A DNA stretch of 64,000 nucleotides, taken from NCBI RefSeq assembly GCF_030435805.1, contig NC_081293.1, positions 191,383,546 through 191,447,545 of the forward strand. Reading direction: 5' to 3'. Positions 21,424 to 33,069 of the stretch are shown here, piece after piece. Under the pieces are notes generated by a model, which made no database searches, was not told the origin of the DNA, and saw only the letters and a program-made list of their open reading frames with translations. Numbering within the stretch: position 1 is the stretch's first letter; each line of letters opens with the position of its first letter. This DNA is from Mustela lutreola. Lineage: Eukaryota > Chordata > Mammalia > Carnivora > Mustelidae. Both the position numbers and the translations under genes were made by a program.

Positions 21424-22334
21424 TGTGATTTTTCTTTGTATGCAAAGATTCCTAACAAATGTTTCACAATAAAATTTTTGTTGAATACACAAATTAAAAA
21501 AAAAAAAGTTAAAAGCAGTGGCCTTGAGGATTATTCTCTGATCCTAAGATATAGGACTTATGTTCTGGACTTCCTCCTTGTCCTTACTGCTCACACTGGA
21601 GCTTATGGTTCTTCCTGTTCCTCCCATAAGCCAGGCTAGGTCAGTGACAGAGAAAATCGCTCAACTTGGTTCTCATTGTACTGATTAATAAGGCTTATTC
21701 CTGGGTTGATAAGATCAGGGCCTCAATTATATTAACTATAATTATGTCCCAACTTCTTGTGATTATGCTATTTCCTTGGTGAAATGCTGGCATTTATTTG
21801 AATGGTAAAGTAAGTGATTTATAAAAGGTGAATGCATACATCACTTATTTGCAGTGATAGCATTTGGAACCTGACGGTGCCCACAGATGGGAGTCAGTAA
21901 GGGAGTGCCTCTGAAACCCTTTGAGCTTTGTTATGTGTAAATCCTCTGTCATAGCAGAGGCAGGTTTGCCCTTGGAACACCTCCCTGTTTACTTTGCTGG
22001 TCTTTAGCCTCTACCAAAGGATAAGATGTCATATTTTCCTGCAGTATAAATGTACTAAGCAATTTTATAATCTTTGTTTATCTATATATTAATAGCAAGT
22101 CCCACTAGCTCCATTGCCATATTTACATTGTGTATCTTTGCAACATGGCGGGAGGAGATAGCATTATTGGCTAGTTTAGGAATAAGGAGAGACCACAGAG
22201 ACATGGAGAAGAGTCTGACTGCTGGAAAAGCCCATTTGGATGCTCACTAGGGAAGCTTGAGATGGAAGGAAAAAACTATACATATTAGGATTTGCCTATG
22301 AAAATCCCACACAACCTATGGTGGACACTAGGGC
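21424..22334. other. Intergenic, no feature recognised
   Basis: Unassigned. Short open frames only. Confidence 0.5.
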
Positions 22335-22522
22335 AGTGCCTGCCACAGTAGCTACACAGTAGAATCACCTGGCACACTTAGAAGACTCCAGAAGCCCAGA
22401 AAAAACTCAAGAGCAATTAAGTCACAATCTCAGGTAAGTGACACACAGATATTAGTATATTTGTAACTTTTAACATTTCCCAAACAATTAACAATGTGAA
22501 GCTAAGTTTGAGACCCACTGCT
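22335..22522. repeat. MER5-like hAT DNA transposon remnant
   Basis: 'gctacacagtagaatcacctgg' near the left end and 'aatgtgaagctaagtttgag' with 'acccactg' at the right end match the inverted-end layout of MER5A/B. Confidence 0.6.
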
Positions 22523-23344
22523 TTAGACAGAACCTTTTAATCTTATTTTTGAAGATTCAAGACATATTATTTTTGGGAGAGGAATATGTTTTGAGATAAA
22601 TCTGGAAAGTTTTTGTGGAGGAACGATCTTTTGGGCTAAACTTCTCATTCTTTGTTAGAAAAAGTTGAGGTCAAGAGTTTAAATGATTTGCCTGAAATTC
22701 CACTGGATCAGTGAAAAAGTGATCCTTGGTATGTTGCCTTTTTGTGTGTGTGTTGGGTCTTTCCTTAGTCTTACTTTCTTAGGTCTTGCCCAAAAACAGT
22801 ATTTCAGAGTATCTTAGACCCTGGGAAGAAGTAGTAAATATCAAGTGAGATTTTGTGTGAGAAAACCCTTCATAAATTATCTAAATGAGAAGGATCTGTA
22901 TGAGAGATAATGAGAGATGAGTCACAGAATCCAATGATATGGAAATGAAAACAATTCAACCCAAGTTTTTCTAACCAGGCTCTCTTTCTAACTCAAAGAT
23001 TAGGCTTATGGCTCGATGGGGGTGAAGAGCACGGAGTCCCTGGATACACCTCTGTCTAGCCAGTTTCCTTCCTTTCAGTCCTTCTGTGTCCAGAAGGTGT
23101 CACTGTAGAAAATGCTAAGAATAGACTGGCTTTGGCAGGGTACCCCACTGATTTTCTGAGCCCTGTACCTGAGATGGAGCCCTATTCCCACTGAGCCTAT
23201 TTCCTTCAACACTGCAGTAAGTAGCCAAATTTACTTCCCAAATTTGGCTCCTGAGTGTCCAGAACACCATTAACTGAAATTCTCACCAGGGAAGAGAATG
23301 AAATGCAAAATGAGAACAGAAGGGAAAACAAGCTGGAAAGAACT
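22523..23344. other. Intergenic, no feature recognised
   Basis: Unassigned. No gene. Confidence 0.5.
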
Positions 23345-23510
23345 TTTAGGATCTTCATGTCTACCTTGTCATTTTGCAGAATGAGGAAACTGAGGTTCAG
23401 GGAGCAGGAGTGATTCTTTGAGGTGGTTTTGCCAGCTAAGCTCAGAGCTAGAACTGGGTCTGGAATCAGAGGACCCTATTCCATGTTCTTCCTGCTATAT
23501 CATGTGTGTG
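23345..23510 (-). repeat. MIR fragment
   Basis: 'cattttgcagaatgaggaaac', 'tgaggttcagggagcagg' and 'cagagctagaactgggtctg' follow reversed MIR order. Confidence 0.6.
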
Positions 23511-24124
23511 ATCACTTGGAGGGTGGAGTGTATCACAGCAGGTGGTGGGGAGCAGCACACCCACAGAATGATTTGTGTGACAGGTTTGATTTTTGTTGGG
23601 GGGAGGGTGATGTCAGGAAGTGGGTAGTGCTTAAGATGCTGCTGTGGGGGACTTGGAGCTGCTGCAAAGTGATGCAAGGAAACTGGCTGAAAAGCAGTTT
23701 GGAGAGGCCAGCCGACTGGTGGCCCAGTTCATTAGATACCTGACCTCCTTCCATTTTATCGTAGACTAGGGTATCACACTGCTCGGTGCTAGATGCTCCA
23801 CTGGTATGTGATGAAGATAAAAAAAAAATACATTAAACTGTAAGAGCTTGTGATTTGTTCTTCCTTACTAACTAAAGAGAAAACTGAGGTTTCCTTGCTG
23901 TGCAAAATGCAGACATTGGCAAAGAGCAGACAAGCACCTAAACACGGAGGCACTAGAGAAAGGAAAAGATAATTTGTTGATTTGGGAAGAGAACTTAATA
24001 GTTATAGAAGAATCTAAAAATGATGATGAGTTAAAACATTTTGACTGGAGATGGGGCTGAGTGCCTTCCATGGGAGTGGGAGCAGGGAGGAAGAGAGGCT
24101 GATGAAGGAATGAAAGGTATTGGA
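23511..24124. other. Intergenic, no feature recognised
   Basis: Overlapping frames of up to 106 codons at 23418-23754 have no receptor or other family features and lie partly in the MIR. I do not call a gene. Confidence 0.5.
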
Positions 24125-24409
24125 TCCATTTCTGTTAAGTATCTAAAATAGGCAAATCCATAAAGGCAGAAAGCAGATCAGGGTTGCCAGCACCTGGGTG
24201 AAGGGAGGAATGGAGAAGGTCTGCTTAAAGGGTATGAGGTTCCCTTTTGGAGTGATGACAATGTTTTAGAACTAGAGAGACAGAAGGTTGAACAACATGG
24301 TGAATATACTAAATGCTACTAAGTTGTACACTTTAAAAAGGTAAAAATCATAACTCATATGTTACGTGAATTTTATCTCGATTAAAAAAAAAAGATTTTA
24401 CTAGAATTT
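24125..24409 (+). repeat. Old L1 (L1M) 3' end, forward
   Basis: 'tctaaaataggcaaatccat', 'gaaagcagatcagggttgcc', 'ggagtgatgacaatgtttta' and 'agttgtacactttaaaaagg', then an A-rich end. The only clearly forward-oriented L1 in the window. Confidence 0.75.
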
Positions 24410-24423
24410 AAAAAGGTACTCCA

Positions 24424-24566
24424 GGGGCACGTGTGTGGCTTAGTGGGTTAAGCATCTGACCCTTGATCTCAGCTCAGGTCTTGAGTTTAAGCCCTGTGTT
24501 GGGCTCCACATTGGGCTCCATGTTGTGCATGGAGCCTACTTAAAAAAGTAAAAATAATAAAAAAAT
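24424..24566 (+). repeat. Can-SINE, short form
   Basis: 'gtgtggcttagtgggttaag', 'gatctcagctcaggtcttga', 'gcatggagcctacttaaaaa' and an A-rich tail. The duplication 'aaaaaggtactcca' / 'aaaaagatactcca' lies at 24410-24423 and 24567-24580. Confidence 0.9.
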
Positions 24567-24660
24567 AAAAAGATACTCCATTTCCTCCTCCGCAAACTTT
24601 TGGCCTTTTCTCAGCAGATTGATTAGAAGTTTGAATTATTCTCAATTTATGTTTTTTTTT

Positions 24661-24858
24661 TTAATTTTAAAATATTTTATTTATTTCTTAGAGAGCAGAG
24701 TGAGAGAGAACATTAGTGGGGTGAGGAGAGAGAGGAAGAAGCAGACTCCCTGCTGAGTAGGTCACCAGATGCTGTTGTGGGGCTGTCATTCTAGGACCTT
24801 GGGATCATAACCTGATACGAAGGCAGTCGCTTATTGGACTGAGCCACCCCAGACACCG
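24661..24858 (-). repeat. Can-SINE, reverse
   Basis: T-rich tail, 'gaagaagcagactccctgct', 'gggatcataacctgatacga' and 'attggactgagccacccc'. The duplication 'ctcaatttatgttttttttt' lies at 24641-24660 and 24859-24878. Confidence 0.92.
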
Positions 24859-24878
24859 CTCAATTTATGTTTTTTTTT

Positions 24879-25898
24879 TTAAATTTATTTATGGGAAGAC
24901 AAACCAGATATCTGTAATATTTAGGTAAGAGATACTTTAATTTTTAAATGTTCTAAATATTTTTCTGGAAAAAATTATCTCTATTTCACTTTCTGGATTA
25001 GAATGTTTAGTGCTCAGTCACTCATTGTGTTACCAGAGTAGAGCAAACTTGGAAACAGATTCCTTGCTGAGTAGCTCACTTGGCTCACCTCTGATGGTGT
25101 GTGGCATGATAGTCAACTGTGAATTCTGAACACATCTCTCTTTTCAGAAGAGTACATCCTTAGACCTGATTGTGTAGAAAGTATGTGTTTGAGGTTCTGA
25201 AGGCTTGACTTTTTGGCCAGCCATTTGCCACCACTGCAAGCCCGAGAGCGTGGAGGCATGTAGACTGATGTTCAGATGACTCATGCACAGTCCAGTCCTG
25301 TTCATCAGGGCTGTGCGGATTATTACTATGTCTTTGGCTGCATGTCCCTGTGTGAATTCCCCACCCTGCTGAGCTGGGCTGGACCATGTGTGAGTCACAT
25401 GGGTGACCTTTGCACCTCTGGCCCAATGCCTGTTCCATCCCTTGGGCACAGTGAATTTTGTAAATTACAGCTCCCACCTTCCCTCTCTTTTCTCATTGAT
25501 TATAGGAAAGCTTAAACATACAGTTGTAGATTTTTGAAGGAAATACACTTTCCTGGCATAAGTTTTGTGCATTGACCTGACTTCTGATTTGATCTTCTTT
25601 TCTAATTCATATATGCTGCTGGGGTATCTTTTTTTTTTTTTTAGTTTAGTTTTCTGTAGTGTGTATGTATTTGTAAATTATAATTCACATTTTTATAAGT
25701 TAGGGACCAAAAATAGAGCCCAGGGATATAATCCATTTCATTGTTACCTCAAACGATAGTGAGTGGAACAGACTGTGGTCCTCCTACCTGCTCCCTTACA
25801 CCATGCACTTGCACAGACACATGCATCCATTATGCTGAAGACACACACTCCAAGATCTATGGTCTTCAGAGTGAGGCCTCTTAAGACAAAGTTGTATA
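24879..25898. other. 3' flank of the intact family-2 receptor, unassigned
   Basis: No named repeat found. Overlapping frames near 25144-25515 on both strands show no protein-family features. Part of this may be 3' UTR of the receptor, but no poly(A) site can be fixed. Confidence 0.45.
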
Positions 25899-26840
25899 CT
25901 AAAGTTTTGATTCAGAACTGCTCATCAGAACTCGACTCAGGGCAGCCTTCATCTCTTTGTTCCGTAAACTGTAGATGAGTGGATTCAGCATGGGGGTTAC
26001 CACACCATAGAAGAGCACCACCACCTTGTCCTGCTCAGCCGAGGCTGTGGAGTAGGGCTGCATGTAGGTAACCAGGGCCATCCCATAAGACATGGAAACC
26101 ACAGTGAGGTGGGAGGCACAGGTCCCAAAGGCTTTGCGGCGTCCCCCTGTAGAGTGGATCCGTAGAATGGCTGCCACAATGTAGGCATAGGACAGTGAGA
26201 CCAGGAAGCAGGGCACCAGCAGCACCACCACACTGGAGGCCAATATGACCACCTGGTTGAGGGTGATGTCAACGCAGGCCAAGCGGACGAATGCCAGTGT
26301 CTCACAGGCCACATGGTTCAGCACATGATGTCCACAGGTAGGCAGGCGCATGGTGACCACTGTCTCCACCACAGAATTCACCACGCCTACAAACCAAGAG
26401 ACAGCTGCCAGCCTAATGCAGCACCTTGGGCTCATCACTGCCACATAGTGCAAGGGGTCACAGATAGCCATGTAGCGGTCATAGGCCATAGCAGCCAGCA
26501 GCAAGAACTCAGTGCCCCCCAGGGCCAGTGAGAAGAAGAGTTGGGTCCCACACCGGGTGAAGGAGATGGTCTTCTTTTCCAGCAGGAAGTGCACCAGCAT
26601 CTGGGGGATGCCGCTAGAGGTGTAGCAAATGTCCACCACCGAGAGGTTGCAGAGGAAGAAGTACATAGGCAGGTGCAGTCGTGCATCCAGTCCGATCAGG
26701 AGGATGATGAGCCCATTGCCCAGCAGGGTCAGCAGATAGACGGCCCCAAATAGGACAAACAGTCCAGCCTGGGTCTGCCTGTCACTGGAGAGCCCCAGGA
26801 GGACAAACTCACTTTCCCAGGTCAGGTTGTCCCTCCTCAT
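25899..26840 (-). CDS. OR2R1: Olfactory receptor family 2, intact; probable OR2R1
   Basis: Complete 313-codon single-exon odorant receptor, the usual length for class II. It would act as a seven-TM receptor in olfactory cilia, signalling through Golf and adenylyl cyclase III. Visible features: N-terminal glycosylation site NLT (5-7); GN in TM1 (41-42); LHLPMYFFLCNLS (55-67); Cys97 and Cys179 for the TM3-ECL2 disulfide; MAYDRYMAICDPLHY (118-132); the TM6 signature KAFGTCASHL (236-245); and PMLNPLIYSLRNKE (283-296), with NPLIY intact. The start is chosen because the glycosylation site follows at once and a splice acceptor lies 17 bases upstream. The sequence resembles OR2F-type receptors. I name it OR2R1 because TAS2R41 and OR10AC1 flank it, as in human, where I recall OR2R1 as a pseudogene. 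The family-2 call is firm; the subfamily is inference. A broken paralogue lies at 20490-21023. Confidence 0.95.
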   Translation of the reverse strand: MRRDNLTWESEFVLLGLSSDRQTQAGLFVLFGAVYLLTLLGNGLIILLIGLDARLHLPMYFFLCNLSVVDICYTSSGIPQMLVHFLLEKKTISFTRCGTQLFFSLALGGTEFLLLAAMAYDRYMAICDPLHYVAVMSPRCCIRLAAVSWFVGVVNSVVETVVTMRLPTCGHHVLNHVACETLAFVRLACVDITLNQVVILASSVVVLLVPCFLVSLSYAYIVAAILRIHSTGGRRKAFGTCASHLTVVSMSYGMALVTYMQPYSTASAEQDKVVVLFYGVVTPMLNPLIYSLRNKEMKAALSRVLMSSSESKL

Positions 26841-26876
26841 AGAGCAGGTGGATCAGGCTGCCAGGAGAGGAGCAAA
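26841..26876 (-). promoter_or_regulatory. Splice acceptor before the family-2 receptor
   Basis: On the minus strand a pyrimidine tract (tttgctcctctcctggcag) ends in CAG, with AG at 26859-26858. This leaves a 17-base 5' UTR before the ATG. Olfactory receptor genes commonly splice a non-coding first exon to the coding exon. The upstream exon and promoter were not located. Confidence 0.65.
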
Positions 26877-27037
26877 GGCAGAGAGGGGTAAGTAAAGGTC
26901 TCACTTTAGGAGGAAGGGACAGCTGGACTCTCAACTAGATTGAGATTCTCTTAAGGACAAAGTCCCTGTTCTGGTCATCCTTTTGTGGCTAGGACCCAGC
27001 ATGGTTATAATTACAGAGGAGGTGATCATTCACAGTA

Positions 27038-27170
27038 CAAGGAAAGAAAAAAAAAGTGGTAGAAAAGGAAAGAAGGAAAGACAAAAAAGAAAGTTAAAAA
27101 ACAAAGAAAAACTAAGGAAGAAAGTTTGGACATCAGAAAAGGAAGGAAGTGGAAGATAGGGAAGAAAGGC
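27038..27170. repeat. Purine-rich GA/GAAA tract
   Basis: About 130 bases almost wholly A and G on the plus strand (gaaagaaaaa, gaaggaaaga, ggaagaaag), about 180 bases upstream of the receptor's coding exon. Low complexity; no regulatory role shown. Confidence 0.75.
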
Positions 27171-27189
27171 AGATCTGGTTTGAAGCCAG

Positions 27190-27380
27190 CATCTGTTTAG
27201 TCTCTGTGCGTGCTAGGGCCTATGCTAGATATCAGACACCTGCCTGGGAACAAGAAAGATGGAAACTTGAGTCGTGCTTTCTTGGTTCTTGTAATTTAAT
27301 CAGGAACACCAAGATTAAATTAATAATTACAAAAATTAATTAAGTATAATTGTGCTAAGTATTTTGAAAGAGAAGAACAA
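27190..27380 (-). repeat. Possible L2 fragment
   Basis: 'gctagggcctatgctagata' then 'gggaacaagaaagatggaaac', 'cttgtaatttaatcagg' and 'taataattac' follow reversed L2 3' order loosely. Confidence 0.4.
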
Positions 27381-28429
27381 GGTTACTAGTTTAATTAAAT
27401 TTGTGGCTATAATTAAATTACCACTGGTTATGTCTTACTTCTCAATAATGTGCAATTTACATAGTAAGCTGCAGATATTTATTTAGATGCTTAAGTAAAT
27501 GATTAGCAAAATAATGCAGTGAGGGCTTTTGGAAACCAATGATCATATTCCTACTGAATATGAACTGACTGAAATCCACTGAATCTTTCAGAGGGAATGA
27601 ATTCTCCTTCCTTAGCTAGGATTGTGTTGGATTAACTCCCTTCCAACATGTTCACCAGCCCACTATAAAAATAGAATTAAATGCCACCAGTTTTTCTTAA
27701 TAGAATATAATCTCAAGGTGTATTTTCTGCTCTTAAAACAGTTAATAAATTAATTCATTTAGTAAAAATATTTGAGTCTATGAGGTACTATGCTTTCATC
27801 CAACTTCTAGCATAGAATGCCTCTCAATGTTAGGAACTTATGTTTAGAAAATCAACAGTACAAAAGAATCAAATAAGAAACTTTAAAATAAAATCTGTGA
27901 CTGTCAAATGAGTCAACCAAAGAAAGGACAAAAGGAATACATCAACAGTAAGGATCCACAGAATCAAGTACAATAGAACTGAAAAGGGTAATCTGATTGA
28001 GATTTCTTCTGGCTGGTAACAGTGGCCTGTGGAGAGCAGAGAACCTGGGAGGAGCAGGCATCTCTCACTTTCCCTTCAGCTCTTGTCCTGCAGTGGCCAG
28101 AGGGCTTCACTACAGAAACAAAACAAAAAAAAGAAATTAACACTAGATTCTCAGGTTTGGAGGCCCCGTTCACCAGAAGATGGTGGTTGGTGGCTGGGTT
28201 TTGAACACCACCCCAGGAAGAATTTGGCTGCCCGAAAAGCCAAGTCCTTGTATCAGCCAGAGGAAATAGCTCCACTCTGATCTTCTATGATCTGTAGGCT
28301 GCTAAGCATCCAGAATTCAACCCTTCAGAGTTACTGTCATGGATTCAGATTCCCTTCATAAGAGCCTGGTTAATATATAAGAAAATCAAGCATGTGAGAA
28401 GCGAAAGGAGCCATACAGATCACATACTT
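27381..28429. other. Intergenic, no feature recognised
   Basis: AT-rich to 27960, mixed after. Frames at 27964-28280 show no family features. Confidence 0.5.
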
Positions 28430-28560
28430 CATTCATTTCATTGTATAGATGAGGAAACCAAAGAACAGGAGTAAGGTGGTCAGCCCATGTGTCGTATCTT
28501 CCAGGGAACCAAGCTGGCACCAAGTTTTAAGTGTGCATGGCACATTCTCAGCTCCTATAG
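28430..28560 (-). repeat. MIR-like fragment
   Basis: 'tcattgtatagatgaggaaac' followed by 'caaagaacaggagtaaggtgg' resembles the reversed MIR core. Short. Confidence 0.45.
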
Positions 28561-28649
28561 TAAGGGGTGGGAAGGAGTTGTGGAAGGATATGGACTAGAA
28601 GGGAGATGCCTGAGGAATCTTAGATTAGAGGCCCAGCACTGCTATCTTG

Positions 28650-28910
28650 CCATGTAGAGAAATATGTGTAGTGAATGGGAAAAGCTCTGAATGAGAAGTC
28701 AAGGCATCCAAGTTCTAATTTGCCTCTTCTATTCACCTGCTAAGTCTCCTGGGCTAGTTACTTGACCTCCCTGAGCTTCAGTTTCTTCATTTGAAATGTG
28801 GGAATGATAATAATGCCTACCTCACAATATTTTGAGTAAGATTAGATGAAGAAATGATCATGAATGTGTTTTGCAAAGTACTAAGTAATTATAACTGGCT
28901 ATTGTTATAC
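28650..28910 (+). repeat. MIR element
   Basis: 'ttacttgacctccctgagct', 'tcagtttcttcatttgaaatg', 'aatgataataatgcctacct' and 'gcaaagtactaagtaattata' run in MIR order over most of its length. Confidence 0.8.
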
Positions 28911-29264
28911 TCAGCAAGTCAATTTCACTGGAGTAAATTCTGCCCAGTGATACAGCGACAAGAAACAGTATGAATATGTGCTGTAGAGGCCAGAAAGTTA
29001 ACAGTATATACATAAATATAAATCCCCTTTGCAATACATCATAGTGCCTAAATAACTTACTTATAGAGACCCTGTTCCAATAAGCAAAGAACTAAGGTAG
29101 TGAGTTTGCTTATATCCCCAGTGGGTAGTACTGTGCTCTACAAGCAGTATGAACTCAATATATTTTTTCCCAATAAAATTTGAAATATGCTGTTTTTAGA
29201 TGGCTATAAACTATTATTTACTAATAGATGGTCTTGTTCTCAGCTTTATGGGATTAGAGAATTT
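28911..29264. other. Intergenic, no feature recognised
   Basis: AT-rich. Unassigned. Confidence 0.5.
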
Positions 29265-29400
29265 CATTCCACTTAGATTTACTTAGAGAACATTTACTGA
29301 GCACCAAATAATGCCTGGTCCAGTGACAGGAGCTGAGTAACAAGATCACTGCAGCCTTGTCTCCCTCTCCAAGAATTCAGCCTGGCCGAAGGATAGAGAG
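29265..29400 (-). repeat. Possible L2 fragment
   Basis: 'agaacatttactgagcacca', 'atgcctggtccagtgacagg' and 'ccaagaattcagcctggcc' suggest a reversed L2 3' end. Confidence 0.4.
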
Positions 29401-30262
29401 GGTGAGTTATCATGACTTACTAGAGTTTTCAAAGGAAGCTACCACGTCTGGTAATTGGAGACATAGAGTCAGACTATTTAAATACCCAGGCAGATAAGTA
29501 GAAATAATAAAGCTGAATAAAGAAACAACCAGTGCATTTGCTTTTTGAAAAAGTAGAAGCAGTTTAAGGTTCACGTAGACGGGTAGTAAGGAGGCCTGGG
29601 TTTCTACCTGTATCCACAAACCATCTAGATATCATTGTAGATCCCTACCTTTATGAAGCATATTTTCTTCATCTGCAGAATGAGCAAGTAAGGTAGACAC
29701 CAAGATTTCTCCAGCTCTAACGGTCTGCAGAAAGTGAATATATGTAAGCTATACTTTAAAGCAATGGTAACAGTGGGAAAAGAAATCCTTCAATCTTTGA
29801 TTACTCTAAGAATGCATAGCTAGTGAGGCTATGGGCACTAAGATATTATAGGTTACTGGGTTTGGGGATCAAAGCATTCATATCACATGTAACTATGGGG
29901 AAGTGCCACTGAATGGGATCAGGTTGACTTGAGAACCAGAAGATCAGGAAATAGAGAAGGAGCCTTGCAGACAGAAATGGAACATCCGCTTGGGTCAAAG
30001 CTTCTTTCCAAAGCTGGACCCAGGGAATTCCCAGAGTTGGATGACCCCTAACATACCTACCTTCCTTCGCCAAAGCATTATGCTTCTTAATGGATAAGAA
30101 TATTCACCTTCCTCTTTTTCGAAAAAAGATAGGCTTATGTCTAAGTTTGGTTCTTATAGTAATGAAGCTCAGCCCTTTTGCATTCCTTCTTATCTCCAAC
30201 ATAATGCAAGTGTCTTGAGGCTCAGAAAAGAGATGTATCCCTTTTGACCTCCACTCTTTTTT
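29401..30262. other. Intergenic, no feature recognised
   Basis: Unassigned. Frames of up to 75 codons without family features. Confidence 0.5.
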
Positions 30263-30624
30263 AAAAAAATTTTTTTTTTTTTTATTTTTTTTTTATTTTT
30301 TTTTTTATTTTTATTTTTTATAAACATATATTTTTTATATACATATATTTTTATCCCCAGGTCTGTGAATCACCAGGTTTACACACTTCACAGCACTCAC
30401 CAAAGCACATACCCTCCCCAATGTCCATAACTCTACCCCCCTTCTCCTAACCCCCCTCCCCCTAGCAACCCTCAGTTTGTTTTGTGAGATTAAGAGTCAC
30501 TTATGGTTTGTCTCCCTCCCAATCCCATCTTGTTTCATTTATTCTTCTCCTACCCACTTAAGCCCCCATGTTGCATCACCACTTCCTCATATCAGGGAGA
30601 TCATATGATAGTTGTCTTTCTCTT
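30263..30624 (-). mobile_element. Young carnivore L1 3' end, strongly 5'-truncated
   Basis: A long T-rich tract (the reversed poly(A), with A interruptions) followed by 'aggtctgtgaatcaccaggt', 'cacagcactcaccaaagcac', 'gtccctcccaatcccatctt' style 3' UTR, up to 'gatagttgtctttctct'. Nearly identical to 6337-6655 and 39657-39965. No convincing target-site duplication seen. Confidence 0.9.
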
Positions 30625-31551
30625 GAGTGTTTCGAATGTGTCTCTGTATATACTGAGCACTTCAGTTTATACTGTTGATTGGGTGACTGACCAAGACCCG
30701 GGACTCTGTTGAGGGGCTGGAAAACAATGAGCTACATTTTCTGGGTCATGGGAAAAATCAAAGAGCCTCCAACTATAATAGTGAGAAAAACATGGGGGAG
30801 AATCCCAGGGCAGTCCTAACTGCTCCCAGGAATTTGGGCTCCTCTCTCACCTCCTCTCAACCTTCCTGTAGGGGACTCACCGAGGTTCAGTGCTCATCTC
30901 ATGTACATAATTCCTTTTGAATGAGAAAGTGGCACATTTCTTAGAAAGCCTTGAAGCAGTAGTCCATTCTCTTCTGGGGGATGGACTTTTTACTTTCTCA
31001 GTCTAAGCTGGTAACTTTTTAGAACATGAGAATCTCCAGAGGCCAATTACTTGTTCTTGGTGTGTACCTTTATTCACCCCTGCCCCCAGCTACTTCCCTG
31101 CAACCACAGCTCCCCATCCTTCTTAGTTCCCTATGGGATAAACATTCTGAACATATTTTATCTCCATTTTTAATTGTCCTTCTAGTTCTCAGACTAATGA
31201 GCCCTGCCTTCTCTGACTTTTGGATCATTCACTGTCCTTAAAGGCTATGGCATTGTTGAGAACTTTTGATGAGTCAGGAGACAGAAATATTTACTCTGAG
31301 TTGGTGGTAAGGGATTGAAATTAATTGGGAAAGAGAAGAGGAGCTGAAATTTCAGAGCCTGGTCTTTCTAAGGGAAGAAGATGAGTGCACCTTCTCCCTT
31401 CTTTCCACATACCTAGTTTTAGTGACCAGGGAGTGGTGAGTAAGATTGCATGGTAAAACCACCATGTCTATGGCCTAGAAGCCACTGAGAAGTTCCAAGT
31501 GCACAGTCATGAAAATATTTCTGTAGACTCCCCAGTGGTCTCAAATATCAC
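30625..31551. other. Intergenic, no feature recognised
   Basis: Unassigned. No gene or named repeat. Confidence 0.5.
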
Positions 31552-31594
<43 letters not shown>

Positions 31595-31777
31595 TTTAAA
31601 GATTTTATTTATTTATTTGACAGAGATCACAAGTAGGCAGAGAGGCAGGCAGAGAGACAGAGGAAGCAGGCTCCCCGCAGAGCAGAGAGCCTGATGTGGG
31701 GCTCGATCCCAGTACCCTGGGATCATGACCTGAGCCGAAGGCAGAGGCTTTAACCCACTGAGCCACCCAGGTGCCCC
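31552..31777 (-). repeat. Can-SINE, mustelid type, with expanded (TTTC)n tail
   Basis: About ten TTTC units (31552-31595) sit where the A tail belongs. Then 'aaagattttatttatttatt', 'cacaagtaggcagagaggca' and 'taacccactgagccaccca'. Flanks 'aaatatcaccttt' / 'agatatcacgttt' (31543-31555, 31778-31790) are an imperfect duplication. Confidence 0.95.
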
Positions 31778-31790
31778 AGATATCACGTTT

Positions 31791-33069
31791 CTGTTAAGTT
31801 GTGTTTCCTTTGCATATTTTCATACCACCAGAAGTTTTCCTATGTCTCACTAAGCTTGATTTCCTGGTTTTTGATCATCTTCCACAAAGTTTTAATTTCT
31901 TTACTGAAATTACTTAGAAGGAGCAGAGAAAACAATGGGTCAGGATGGGTTTTATTCCCAATACTTACCTATCGGTTCTGTGCAATAGAACATAAGTCTT
32001 TGAGAAGATAGGAGCAAAAAAACACATTTTTTTAAAATTTAGTTTTTTTAAAAACAGAGATGTTATTAGCAAGTAACTTATTAGAATTTTTCTACAATAA
32101 TCAATATCCACAAGATAATGATTTAATTATTTTGAAGATTTGTTACTCTAATGACAACAGACTGGGAAATGGTACTTTTATTTCTTCTTCCCTCAGGTTC
32201 ACCTCTGCTCCTCCTATCACATAACAAAGCTCAGGACACTAAGGACCTGAAGCTGTCCTAACCTTAAGGTCCACTGACAGCAAAAGCTGATGTGACCTTC
32301 TGTCTGAGAGCTGTAGCCAAAGGTTGAGGAGGATGACAGAAGTGGAAGTCTGAGGATACCATGAAGGAGAAGAGAGAGTGACCCCTGCCAGGTGGGCCTT
32401 GTGATGCACATCGAAGGTAGACTCAATATGGTCTGATGTAGAGGAGCCAAGTATAAAGGAAAAGAACTTTTGGATACCATCTTCCCCAGATGACATAGTG
32501 TATGATCATCTAATGAAAATATCTCCTTGCTGGCAAAATAAAAATGCATCTTTCCTACTTTTCTGAACACAGGTGTCTGTAACTGGATGAAAAAAATAAG
32601 GTTAGAAAATTATAGGTTCAATATGATCCTATATTGTATAAAATAATATAGATACAGTTTGATGTATTTAAAGTTAGAAATGCAGAATTGGAAGCATGAT
32701 CAAAACTATTAACAGGTTATCTCTGGTAATAGGTTTGCAGGTATTTCTATTTTTGTTCATATTTTGAAAAATATCTACAATAAACATAATATTTTTTCTA
32801 AGAAGAATCCCAGTGATGTTTTAAAGATTATTATTGATATAGGTGTAGCTTAATGAGACAGGAATGCTGAGAAATCAGTTCACTGGCTCAAGTCTATCAG
32901 TACTGAGTGGCCTTTGAGTAACATGGGTGAGTATTATGGTAGAAGGAAGGTATCACTATAATTCTGCCTCAGGAAAGTAGATATGATGGCAGGTTTTATG
33001 TAATTTAGACCATGTAAGTTGGATTTATAAATAGCCTATTGTGGTAGACACTCTGGACCAGGGACAGGA
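31791..33069. other. Intergenic, no feature recognised
   Basis: Unassigned. A frame of 117 codons at 32217-32570 (-) has no recognisable domain and lies in low-conservation-looking sequence. Confidence 0.45.

Noticed and set aside
23418-23754. Overlapping frames of about 60-106 codons on both strands
   Set aside because: No domain, no start context of note and partial overlap with a MIR. Likely chance.
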